Shown: one piece after another, positions 21,665-32,510 of the stretch
Position numbering within the stretch: position 1 is the stretch's first letter
Layout: each line of letters begins with the position of its first letter
Source: Prorocentrum cordatum
Lineage: Eukaryota > Sar > Dinophyceae > Prorocentrales > Prorocentraceae
Direction: 5' to 3'
Assembly: GCA_963575745.1 (NCBI GenBank)
Contig: CAUYUJ010003570.1
Location: forward strand, 170,001 to 234,000
DNA length: 64,000 nt
Position numbers and translations under genes: made by a program
Notes under the pieces: model-generated
What the model saw: the letters and a program-made list of their open reading frames with translations, nothing else
Told to the model about the DNA's origin: nothing
Database searches by the model: none

Positions 21665-22259
21665 CCCAGGGGACTGGGGGAACCGCGGGGCGGGGACTGG
21701 GGGAACCGCCCGGGGCGTGTAGCACTGCCCGGCCCCTTTAAGCTAGAGAGTAAGAACCCTTCTAGGCAGAGCCTAGGTAGGGAACAATTTGTGCGGCAGC
21801 AGCGACTGGCCAAAGACAGCTCAATGTAATTATGTCCAGTGCCAGATTTCAAGTGCGACGGCGATGGGGCGGGGCCAGGACAGACAGACAGACCACACAA
21901 CAATGATCAGAAATGTACGGTTGGCCAGCGATGCGACAGCGACTGGCGGCGCCCAGCCACACAGGCAGTTCATCAGAACTGCACAGGTGCCAGCGGTGCG
22001 ATAGCGAATATTGGGGACGATCTGGATACACACTCTCACTGCAAAACTGGTCGGCTTGTGCGACGGCGAGGGGCGTGGTCCAGACAGATGGGCTCAGCTC
22101 GCGGTGGACCCACTAATGGTGCAACAGCCACTGGTGGACCCAAGACAGATTACCACGAGCTAGCCGGTTGCGACCAAAGCGAGAAAAGAGAACCTGGCTC
22201 CTCCTCCGATTTGGTCGCGACACGCTTGCTCGTGTCACCCGGGAGAAAATGCAAACACA
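21665..22259. other. Unassigned spacer between satellites
   Basis: Starts with a doubled gactgggggaaccgc (21671 and 21697). The rest contains loosely repeated gcgacagcgac and gtgcgacggcgatgggg segments with spacing of roughly 90, perhaps degenerate satellite. No gene recognised. Confidence 0.5.
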
Positions 22260-25200
22260 CCTTACAATTCACTTGTAGTATGAACATCAACGCGGGGCCA
22301 TACTTTGTACAGAAGCGTACGAGCGACGCGCCTCCAAAGCTCTGACACAACCAATTCAGTCTCTTGCATTCTGAACGTCAACATCGGGTCGTACATTGTA
22401 AAGCAATAACAGATGTGACACCCGTAAACTCAAAAGCTGTGTGAGACACACCATGCGCTTCACTTGTTCTCTGCGGGTCAACATGGGGTCTTACATTGTA
22501 AGAAAGGGCCAGGGTGATTCGTGTAACCCTGAACAAGATAGTTATGGGACTCGAGCGTATGATATCCTATGAGGTCACTCGTGCGTCCAGAGCGTCAATA
22601 CGGGGTCATACACGGCGAGATAAAACACACGTAGATGGCACGCGCCACCCAGAAAGCTGTGCGTGTGATCACAACCAAAACGTTTTGTATCGTGAGCGTC
22701 GACGTGGGTTCACACGGTGGGAGAAAAACACAGGGGTGACACGTGCCACCCCGAAAACGGTGTAGGACAAATCATCCTGGCGAAGAATCCAACCCAAAAT
22801 TAACGCGCGGCGCATATGTGCAGGACCGCTCCATGCGAATGAACAGACATACGGATTTGCAGTCCCCCCGAACGCTTCGACAAAGACCGCAAGGCCACAC
22901 TCAACCGAGCGAGGCGAAGCGAAATGGGCGAGGCGACACCATGCGGACACAACCAATGGGGCCTTCGGTAGAGCTCCCCGTGGGGCCACGAAACGTGTGA
23001 GGGTGTGCCGAAATGGGGCAGGGCCGCATGCGATCGCAGCCACTGGGGACCTCGCTGGATCTCCATCTGGGGCCACGAAACGTGTGAGCTGCCGAAGTGA
23101 AGCGGATGACCATGTGAACCCAACCAATGGCACCTTCGGTGGAACTCCCTGTGCGGCCACGACACGTGTGAGGGGTGAGCCGACATGGGGCGGGGCACAA
23201 TGTTGACCCAGCCACGGATGCTTTCGGGGAGCTCCCTGTGGGGCCACGGAACGTCTGATGAGTCTGCCGAGAAGGGGGCGGGTTACGATGTTGACCCAGC
23301 CACGGACGCCTTCGGTGGAACTCCCTGCGGCCACGAAACGAGTGAGGGGTGCGTCGAAATGGGGGGGATCACCGTGTGAACCCAGCCCCGGGTGCCTTCG
23401 GTGGAGCTCCCTGTGCGACCACGAAGCGTGTGAGGGGTCTGCCAGAATAAGGGTGGCCACCATATGAACCCAACCACGGCTGCCTTCGGTGGAGCTCATT
23501 TTGGGGCGACGAAACGTGTGAAACATGTGCGGGAATGGGGCTGGTCACCATGTGAACCCAACCACGCGGGTGCCTTCGGTGGAGCTCCATGTGGGGCCAC
23601 GGGCCGTGTGAGGGGTGTGCCGAAATGGGGCGGGTGACCATGTGAACCCAACCACTGGCGTCTTTGGTGCAGCTTCCTGTGGGGCCGTGACGCGTGTGAG
23701 GAGTGTGCCAAAATGGGGCGGGTCACCATGTGAACCCAACCGCTGGCGCCTTCGGTGGAGCTCCCTGTGGGGCCACGACACGTGTGAGGGGTGGGCCGAC
23801 ATCGGGCGGGTCACCATGTGAACCAAACCACTGGTGCCTTCGGTAGAACTCCCAATGGGGCCACGAAGTGTGCCGCAACGGTGATGAGAATGACGATGGT
23901 GGTAGCGAGTATGAAGATGGATGATGCTAAAGGCAACGATGATGACAAGGATGAGGAGGAAGAGGAGAGGAGAGGATGTGGAGGAGACGGATAAAGAGGT
24001 GGGGCGCGGCGCTGCAAATTCACGACGAGGACCCAACACACAGGGTTGGGAACACATGGCTCCGATTGTATTCTGAGCGCCAACAATGGGCCACACATTG
24101 TTAGAAGGCGCACTGGTGACACGTGTCATCCCGAACACTGTGTGAGCAAACCCACTTGTTGCACCTGCATTCTGAGCATCATCATGGGGGCCATAAATTG
24201 TAAGAAACAGCACCGATGCATGGTCACCCCGAAAAAAATGTGCGAGATTATCAAGTGAGCCACTTGTAGTCGAGCGCCCACACGGGGTAGTTGACAATCA
24301 GAAAACACAATCCGTTTCACCTGCATTTTGAACGTCAGCGGTGGTCCGTACACGGTAAACACATACACAGCGGTGACGCATGTCACCTCGAACACTGTGT
24401 GATACAATCAATGTTACTAACTTGCATATGCGCGTAGACGTGAGGTCGTACATGGTACGCAACCAAAAACAAACAGGTGACACGGGCAACCCGAAAAGCT
24501 GCAAAATAACATGACCCACTTGCATTCTGAACACCACCGTGGGATAACACATAGTGACAAGTTACAGGATGACGCGTGCCACCCCTTGCATTGGCACCCT
24601 GAACGTCAGCACGTGATCATACAAAATAAGTTCTCTGGCCAAGGACCCAAACATATGCAGTTGCGAGTGCCGCCACCGTGAGTATTGCCTTCGGTGGAGC
24701 CCCCTATGAAGCCACGAGACGTGTGAAGGGTGTGCCGAAATGGGTGGGGCGGCCGCATGTTGTCATGGCCACGAAGCGCGTGAGGGGTGTGCCGAAATGG
24801 TCATTGCACCGACCTTGCAGACGTGCTACACCGGATTTTTGCTTGGATGTCTGTCAACGCAAAATGCCGAAACGGCAAGCGAAAAACGAAGTGAATTGCA
24901 CGTGGATCTTCTGTATTCTTCGTTCCTGACCAACAGAAATCCACACGAAAGTCACTTCGAAATGCAGAACAACATTCTCCAAGACAATCCGGGCCCATTC
25001 CATTGTTTTCCGAACGAAATCCCGTCTGCGATGTTGGCGCCATGAAAATGGGCATGCGGAGAACAGATGCAAGCATGGGAAGTTAAGGATGAGAGAAGAG
25101 AACGCGGGAAACCACAAAATGATGGGGGAACAGCTGAAGTCGACACGCGTCACCCTGGGAACGGTGGGACTCAAACCCATCGGTTCATCTGCATAGTGAG

Positions 25201-28200
25201 CAACAGCATGGGGTCATACATTGTAAGAAACCACAAGGTGACACGTGTCACCACGAACGCTGCGCGAGAAAAGGTCACTGGCTCACTTGTAATATGAACT
25301 TTGATATGCGAACTTTGATATGGGGTCACCTATTGTAAGAACGCACAGAAATGTCACGTGTCATCCCGAAAACAGCGAGGCAAACAAGTTTCTTCACCCG
25401 TATTCTGCGGGTCAACATGGTGCCACACAGTGAAAGACCGCACAGAGGAGGTGGCGCCTGCCACCCCGAAACATGCGTGCAACAATCGAATTGCTTCACC
25501 TGTGCAGTCGGAGAACGGCCAGAAGCACATTCCCAACAAGCCTAAACCCCTCCACTGCCAACACGCCCCAAACCATGCGGTCACTGATGGTATCCCTCCG
25601 ACGGGCCCTCCGACCTCACATGCCCTGGCTTGTCTGGGAAACTGCGATGGACGTGTCCAGATCGAACCTTAGCGTTGATCATCGTGAGCATGCGGACATA
25701 CCGCCTCATTGCCCCATCGGCTCTAGCAATGGACTTGGGCTCTAGGCCCTGGCAACCACACATAAAATGCCACCATCACCCCTGTCCCGACGTGTTCCGA
25801 CTTCTGAGAAGCCGTGCGCGGCCCGCCTTCCCAAGCCCTTAGCCCACGGCCGCGCAGCCCCTGAGGCCCCAGAGCCCCAACCTCTGGAAAACTTAATGTG
25901 TTTCCCAACGGTCCCCTCAACACCCAGCCCCAGATAACACCACAACAGACTGGCGCAAACCACTTGACTCCCGTGCATTTTGGGTCTCAACATGGCATGA
26001 CACATTGTGGAACAACTCGTGTTTCTTGTTGCCCGCGAGCGCCAACTGAAAACCAAACGCAACAACAAAAAGCAAACGCAAAACCGAACACTGACTGGGG
26101 ATAACCGATTGTGTCACTCGTCTTCTCGGCATCAACATGGGATCGCCCGTGGTAAACCAACGCGCTTTTACAAATGCGCGCGCGCGGCGCCATGCGAACG
26201 CTCAACGCTTTTTGCAGTTGTAAGCTCAACAACTGAATTGGGCACGGACAGTGTTCGCTTGCACCCTTGGCATCAACATTGAATGACTTGTGATGCAACT
26301 GCACATGTCCGTTGTACTGCGCGCGCGGACGCGCACACGCGGCGCAATCTGAACATCAAGCGCACATGGCCGACGTACTTGGACAATCAAATGGTGATCA
26401 ACAATTGTTGCACTCGTATTCTTGGCCTCGGCATTGGATGATACTTGTTCAGACGTGCGCACTTTTGATTGTGCGCGCGTGCGAACGCACGCAACGCCTT
26501 ACGGAACATAATAGCATGCGGTCTACGTAAACTCGAAAATTGCGTGGTCAAAACGGTTTGTTGCACTTGCATTCTGGACCTCAGCATGGAAGACGTGTTG
26601 TAATTCAATGCGTCTTTATTCTTGCTCGCGCGTGCGCGCGCAGACGGTGCCATATGTAATACCGTTGCAGCGTCGAAATCTGAATCACTTGCACTCTGAG
26701 CCTCGCCATGAACACCTCTGTTGTAAAGCAATGCAGGTTTCGTATTGCGCGCGCGTGCGCGCACAGCGCCACATCAAACACCATCGCACATGGCAGGCTT
26801 AACCTCGAAAGCGAGCAAGTGAACCTCAACAATGTCACTCGCATTCTGAGCCTCAACATTGGATGCCATACTTTAGAACAAAACGCGTTTCTCGCCGAGC
26901 GCGCGTACGCGCACGCCATATGAAAACAAATGGCGAATGGCCAACTTGACTTCGACCACTGAATGGTGAACCGTAATTGGTTTAATTGCCTTCTGGGCCT
27001 CACTATTGGGAAACACCATCCTCATCTGAAACACATCGAGAGCACCCTGTCCAAGTGACCCAGAAAAGTGAACTTATACCGACGAACTTTCGAACATCCT
27101 TCTCGAACTATAATTGTGATTCCGCCTTTCTCGGGCTCCATTTTGACCATCATACTGACACCATACCTTGTAAAGAAACACTGCCATCCCGAGAACCGTG
27201 ACGGACCAAGGCTTCACTTGTATTTTGAGTGTCAGCATGGACATACCTTGAAATGAGGCACAGAAAACGATGACACGTGCCATTCTGAAGAATTCACAAA
27301 ACTGAAATGACTCATGTATTCATTAGTGACCTGGGCGTCGGCCCGAAAACGGAGTGAGACAACAAACACGCATCCTTCCACTTGTAGTAGGGGCTCCACA
27401 ATGCGGATACATAGGAAGATATTGCAGAGGTGATACGCGTCAACACGACAAATGCATTATAACAAATCTTTCGCTTATAATATGATCGTCGACATGTGGC
27501 CATCCATGGTCAGAAATCATAGAGGTGGCACGTGCCACCCCGAAACATGTAAGCATAACCAATCGTTCCACCTGCTATTCTGAACGTCGGCATGGGACCG
27601 CAAGTGGCAACAACGCACAAGAGGTTGACGAGCGTCACCCCGAAACCAACACATACTCACACGAACCAGCCTGTCGGCATCCCCTGCAACCCCGCAAGAC
27701 CCTTCCCCTCCCTCCACCCTCATCAACGACTCGCAAGCGCTTCTCAGAGCCCAACGGGCCCGCTCAGCTGCCTCGCGTAAGTTTTTGATGCGCCCCTCAT
27801 AATTTCTCCAGGCGCCGTAGTAGTTGGAAGTATTCGAACAGCCGCGAGCGCTGGATGACGTATGACGGAGTGTCGGGCAACTGTGCAGAAAGGCTGGTGC
27901 GACGGCGCCTGGGGTTGGGCAGACGGATGCACAGTCCAAATCCGAAGTCAAAGACAGGCTGGGCAGACATATGAATGCCAAATGTGAAGACACGTCGGTG
28001 CATCGGCGACCGCGGGGTCATATATAGATAGATGGGCAACCGCCAGTAGCCAAGTCACGCCGACGGTGCGGCACCGCCGGGTTCTCGAATAGCCACCAAC
28101 ATACGTACAATTCATTACGCATGACATCCCATCAAATCAGGTGACGTTGGTTTGTACTTGTTTGCGGCCTAGGCCTATTTGCTGCACGCTGGTGTCCCAG

Positions 28201-28650
28201 CCTCGAGTGTAAGAAAATACAGAAAGGTGACACGGTCGCCCCGAAAACTGTATGACAAACCAAAGGATTCATGTGTGGTCTGAGCGTCAGGACTAAGTCA
28301 GACATTATAAGACAGCACGGAAGTGACACGAGTCACCCAGAAAACTGTGTGAAACAAACACTCTTGCGTTTGTCGCATGGGCGCCACGATGTGGTCATAC
28401 ATAGACAGAGATCGCAAAAGTGACACGCGGGACCCGACAAATCTGTTACAACCATATTCCCGCTTGTAACATCATTGTCGACATGTGATCACACATGGTC
28501 AGATACCCTAGAGGGGGCGCGTGCCACCCCGAAAAATGCGGGAGGGCAACCAATCGTTTCACCTGCCATTCTGAACGTCGACATGAGGACACACTTTGTA
28601 AGAACGCACAGAGGTGATGCACGCCACCCCGAAGCCATCACATACTCACA
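22260..28650. repeat. Long degenerate satellite field, units of about 85-100 bp
   Basis: A recurrent core is seen many times: cacttg-attctga-gtcaacatggggtcatacattgtaag, then cac..ggtgacacgtg.caccccgaaa, then tgtgtgag. Examples are near 22270, 22360, 22480, 24060, 24160, 24330, 25190, 25390, 26560, 27220, 27480, 28280 and 28560. Between 25970 and 26930 the units carry gcgcgcgcgtgcgcgc inserts. An array of the 88-bp family (22930-23880) is embedded. No protein domain was seen; short frames here are shadows. 25530-25960 is unique-looking sequence without a recognisable gene. Confidence 0.7.
22930..23880. repeat. Second 88-bp satellite array, about eleven units
   Basis: Same core as 19500-20370 (ccttcggtggagctccctgtgg, ggccacgaaacgtgtgagg, gtgccgaaatgggg). 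The spacer here is cgggtcaccatgtgaaccca in place of gcggtggcatgcgggccctc. Two further units lie at about 24675-24810. Confidence 0.9.
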
Positions 28651-29160
28651 CGAACCAGCCTGTTGCAACCTCTGCCATCCCGCAAAGCCACCCCCCCCCA
28701 CCCTCACCAACGCCTCGCAAGTGCTTTTCAGAGCCCAACGGAACCGTTCAGCTGCCCAGCGTAAGCTTTTGATGCGCCCCTCAGAATTTCTCCAGACGCC
28801 GTAGTGTAAATGTTCGAAAGGCCGCGAGCGCTGGATGACGTACGACAGTGTGTCAGAAACATGTGCAGACAGGCTGGTGCGAGGGCTCCTGGGATTGGGC
28901 AGACAGATGGGTAGTCCAAATGAGAAGTCAAAGACAGGCTGCTTCTGCGGCGCATGGGGATGGGCAGACAGGTAAATGTCAATTATGAAGACACGTCGGT
29001 GCGACAATGACCGCGGCGGTCAGTAGCCAAGCGATGCAGACTGTGCGGCACCGACGTCTGAGTAGCCGCCAGCATGCACATCAATATGCATGACATCCCC
29101 TCGTATCCGGTGACATTGGTTTGCACGTGTTTGCGACCTTAGCATGCTTGCTGCAGGGTG
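27478..29160. repeat. Tandem duplication of about 0.7 kb (27478-28195 and 28466-29160)
   Basis: The two segments align about 988 bp apart: gtcgacatgtg, then cacacgaaccagcctgt, then ttttgatgcgcccctca, then gccgcgagcgctggatgacg, then aagtcaaagacaggctg, then gaagacacgtcggtgc. Both keep a minus-strand frame containing the similar peptides WRNYEGRIKNLREAAERARW and WRNSEGRIKSLRWAAERFRW. This could be a decayed coding unit or simply shared ancestry. The copies differ by many substitutions and indels. Confidence 0.75.
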
Positions 29161-31319
29161 GGATCCCAGCTTTGAGTGCCGCGCATCCTCGCAGCCTTGA
29201 CATACGTATCCTGTGCCCAGAGGACTGCGATAACCAGATCATGAGGCCTTCCACCGCCGCAGTCTTGACCACGTGGGCCACGGCTGTGCCGCGCTTCGTT
29301 GCGATATGTTTGCCCCCGCATCCGCGTGCAAACACGGGGGGATATACCATGCAGGGGTGTCAATCGACAAACAGGCAAATGTGCTGAACGTCGCAGTGGT
29401 CTAAAATTGTTACGGACCTCCCCCCTCCACTATTCCCCCCTATTCCGTATCCTCTTGCTCAGCTTCCTCCTCCTCCTCCTCCTTCACCTACCCTCCTCCT
29501 CTTCCTCCTCCTCCTACTTCACCTGCCCCTCTTCGTCCACGTCCCCTCCCTTCCCTCCTCGCGTTCCTCTTCGCATTCTCCTACCACCCTCTTTGCCTTT
29601 CCCGCTCGTCCTCGTGTTTCTCATTTTCTTTTCTTCCTCCGCCTCCGTCTCCTCCTCCTCCTGCTGCTGCTGATGCTCCTCCTCCTACTCCTCTTTCTCT
29701 TCCCCCCTCCCCTCCCGACTCCAAGCCTTCTCGGGCGCCAACACACGCAGGGCCCCTCCTCCGGTCGCTGCGGCTCCTCCTGGCGCGCGGGAGTCAGGGC
29801 GGCCGCCACTACTGTGCTTCTTCCTGGGCGTTCCATGCCCGCCCCCTTTGCCTCCTCCGTTTTCCTCCTCATCTTCTGCCTCCTATTTCCTTTTCTTCGC
29901 TAAGAGCCTTAGTGCCTCCAACGTGCCCCCTGTCGCATTCAGGCATGACAGGACTCCAAGTGCTGTCTTGCACGGCTTCTGCTTCTGTTCCAGTTCTATG
30001 CACCTCCCATTTCCCCACACTTACTAACGTGAATCGCCCCTCTGTCCCGAGGCTTCCTGGGCGCCCCGACACCTCCCTGGTGCTCTCCAGGTGGTCCAAG
30101 ATGTCCGACAACTTTCGAACAGACCCCAAGGGCCTCCAAGAGGCTCCAACACATCCCCGATACACTTTCCAGGAGGGCCTCGAGAAACCAAGAATATAGA
30201 TTTCCTGATGGATTTCAACAAATTATATTTCTACGCTTTTCGGTTGAATTCCGCTCAACTTGCGGTTTCGAACTCCCCCACAAAACCAACTAGGAACGGA
30301 AACCCTCCCCCAGTGTATATCCCCCCGATAGGGAGATGCCTAAGCCACTCGTGGTATTGTGGTTATGCTCTTTTTCGGTGTTCGTTAAATATTTGTGTTT
30401 CTCTCTCTCTCTCTCTCTGTTAGTTCTTGTTCTGGTTGAAATATGCAAATGTGGCATAATTGAAAAGCCCACCCGCCCGCTGGGCATATGCGATGTCACG
30501 AGTCAATTGTTCCAACTCTCTTAGTCTCCTGCGGGCAGAGGTTTCCTTATCCCCCCTACCTCCCCTCCCTGGGTCTGGATATGTTTATTCTGCGACGCGT
30601 TGGAGCGTTCAGGATGGCTCCAAGACGGCCGCCCCAGACAGCCCTATCTGGTTTCGAATAGAATGCAATACAGCCCGAGGTGGGTCACGCCATCCTCCAA
30701 CATGCCTCCCAGGGGCGCCAGGACCGTCCCAAGACGGCTCCGAGTGGCCATGCCCCCCCCCCGAGAGCTCCCAACCTTTTGACAACTTAACTAAGTCACT
30801 GAACTTCGCGCATCGCGCCCCGCGATTATCTTCGCGCCTTTGCGCCCCCGCGGCGCCCCCTTGGAGAAGGGCGACCTCATGATTATTGTTTTCCGCACTA
30901 TCGCTTCCGACGGGCTCTTGGATCCTCAAGATGGCTGTGAAATCGCCCACAACGAGGGCCCCAAGACGGCCCCCAAAGCGCCACACCAAACCATTCTTCG
31001 GCCTCGGAGACAGGGGGCCGTGATTGAGACCCCCTACATTATTTGACCGATGGCCTCCACGATTGTCCCACGGCCCCGGAGAGGGCCCCAAGAGTGCCCC
31101 AGAAACTCTCCGAAATAGCCACACGATGAGCCAAATACGTTGTCAGAAAAACTCCCCTTCGAACGACCCGCGAATGCATGTATGGTTCCTTCCTGGGCCT
31201 GCTCAGGCTGGCCCCGATCTTCAGTTTGACGGCTGGGAACGCTGAGTAAGGAATGCGGGGCATGTCTGGCCACGGCGAGCCTCGTCTACGAATAGGTTCC
31301 ACGATCTAAGGAGCGGGCC
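29161..31319. other. Non-genic stretch with CT tracts and dispersed repeats
   Basis: 29420-29710 is a C/T-rich tract (cctcctcctc). 29890-30190 and 30600-31130 hold dispersed ccccaag/ggcccc-type repeats. 30230-30300 is AT-rich. 30394-30419 is (CT)n. 30802-30870 is homologous to 450-515. No ORF with a recognisable domain was found. Confidence 0.6.
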
Positions 31320-31423
31320 TGGCGAGATCATTTCTTCGGATGCTTGCCTTGATGAGTAGAGCCCAAACGTCAACGCACATACTCTCTTACAGTAAACCTG
31401 CTGGGGGTCTCTGGATTCCTGCA
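31320..31423 (-). repeat. Copia-B 3' LTR (104 bp)
   Basis: Direct repeat of 36864-36967, plus-strand start tggcgagatc and end gattcctgca. Shared landmarks include gatgagtagagcccaaacg and cagtaaacctgctgggggtc. It is very short for an LTR, yet the TG/CA ends and correctly placed primer site and purine tract support the call. Confidence 0.9.
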
Positions 31424-31432
31424 GCCCCCTTC
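31424..31432 (-). promoter_or_regulatory. Polypurine tract of Copia-B
   Basis: GAAGGGGGC on the minus strand directly precedes the 3' LTR. Confidence 0.75.
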
Positions 31433-31657
31433 GTGCCGCCCAGCTCCTCAGCCAGGCGCGATGCTTGAATCCTGAAAAGCTCCGAAACTCATTGACAGTA
31501 CACAGCGCTCTGGACCACGGCGTTGGTCGAGCGCTGCAATCAAAAGTACGCGCCGTCGCCGCGCTGACGACCGTAACCCGTCCAAGGCAATGACAGCGCG
31601 GGGCGAAAGACTGCAGGCCAAAATGGCCAGGCCAAAATGGCCGCTCATGCCTCTGGT
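31433..31657 (-). other. Copia-B 3' untranslated region
   Basis: 225 bases between RNase H and the purine tract, no ORF. A 14-bp tandem pair of GGCCATTTTGGCC (minus strand, 31612-31640) lies just after the coding end. Confidence 0.6.
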
Positions 31658-32329
31658 TCAGACCTTCGCCTGAAGGGCACTCGAGAGAGGCGCGTCCGAG
31701 AGCTCGACATTCATCATCTTCAGCCCTCGGAGCATCGCCGCCTGGTCGAGGAACTTCGTCCCCAGGTCCGCCGGGTTCGCCCGGGAACCTTGGCCAGTTG
31801 AAACCGTCCGTCCTTGAGTGCCTTCTGCACCCGCAGCGTCGGCGTCTCGAGGCGTCGGACTTTGCCGCAGCCCCGTCGTCGCATGATGCCAAGAGCAGCC
31901 GCCGAGTCGCTCCAGATGCGAAGGCTCATTTTCCCTGCCTAGGCCCTGGCACAGTGACTGCATGCCGATGGCCCTGCTGGCCGCTCGCACACTGCCGTAG
32001 AACTCAGCCTCCCCCGAGCTCATGGAGATGGGGATTTGAATCGTCGATGCCGTCACGATCAGGTGCTGCCCATGTTTGATCACGACTGAACTGGTGCTCC
32101 TCCGCGTGATCGGGCAGCCTGCCCAGTCAGTGTTCGAGTAGATGTTCATCACCGTGGGCGCCCGCTGTCGGCCCCACTTCCAGATAGCCCGCGGCGCCCC
32201 GATCAAGAAGCGTCCAGCGCGCTTCAAGAGGCGGAGGTGTCGCTCTGTCGGCTTTTGCATGCCGCGAGCGCACTCCTTGGCCGTGAACTGCACTTCTGGC
32301 CGGTCGAACGCCAAGTAGCCCAGCCTCAT
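31658..32329 (-). pseudogene. Copia-B RNase H, with two compensating frameshifts
   Basis: A 223-codon frame starting inside the conserved MRLGYLAFDRPEVQFTAKE block that follows the copia RT. RNase H motifs follow: NIYSNTDWAGC (first Asp), SSGEAEFYG (Glu) and, in another frame at 31929-31720, RIWSDSAAALGI (Asp). After that the original frame regains family-like sequence (ANPADLGTKFLDQAAMLRGL). So one indel near 31930 and an opposite one near 31780 shift and restore the phase, leaving a stretch of about 50 missense residues across the third catalytic position. Confidence 0.85.
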
Positions 32330-32341
32330 GCACGCGCTGCG

Positions 32342-32510
32342 TTACTCTGCCGCCTCGTGCTCGTTCAGCTCGCGCTCGACCTCAGATGTCAGCTTCTGGC
32401 TCAGCCCAGGCGTGCTCAATGACTTCGTAGTGCGGGGGTCCATTCCGAGCTGTGCGTGCAGGATCTGCGCGTGCCTGGGATCCGCTTCGTACTCGATGGC
32501 ATGAAATCCA
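32342..32510 (-). pseudogene. Copia-B end of the RT module
   Basis: In the same phase as the RNase H frame, but separated by a TAA at 32342-32344. It reads AIEYEADPRHAQILHAQLGM and TPGLSQKLTSEVERELN, the post-RT segment of dinoflagellate-type copia polyproteins. Immediately upstream the sequence jumps to the pre-RT linker. Confidence 0.75.

Noticed and set aside
31612-31640. Tandem GGCCATTTTGGCC resembling two spliced-leader relics
   Set aside because: Shares only the GCCATTTTGGC core, which is palindromic, and has a 14-bp period, whereas relic leaders should carry CTCAAG; probably a local duplication.
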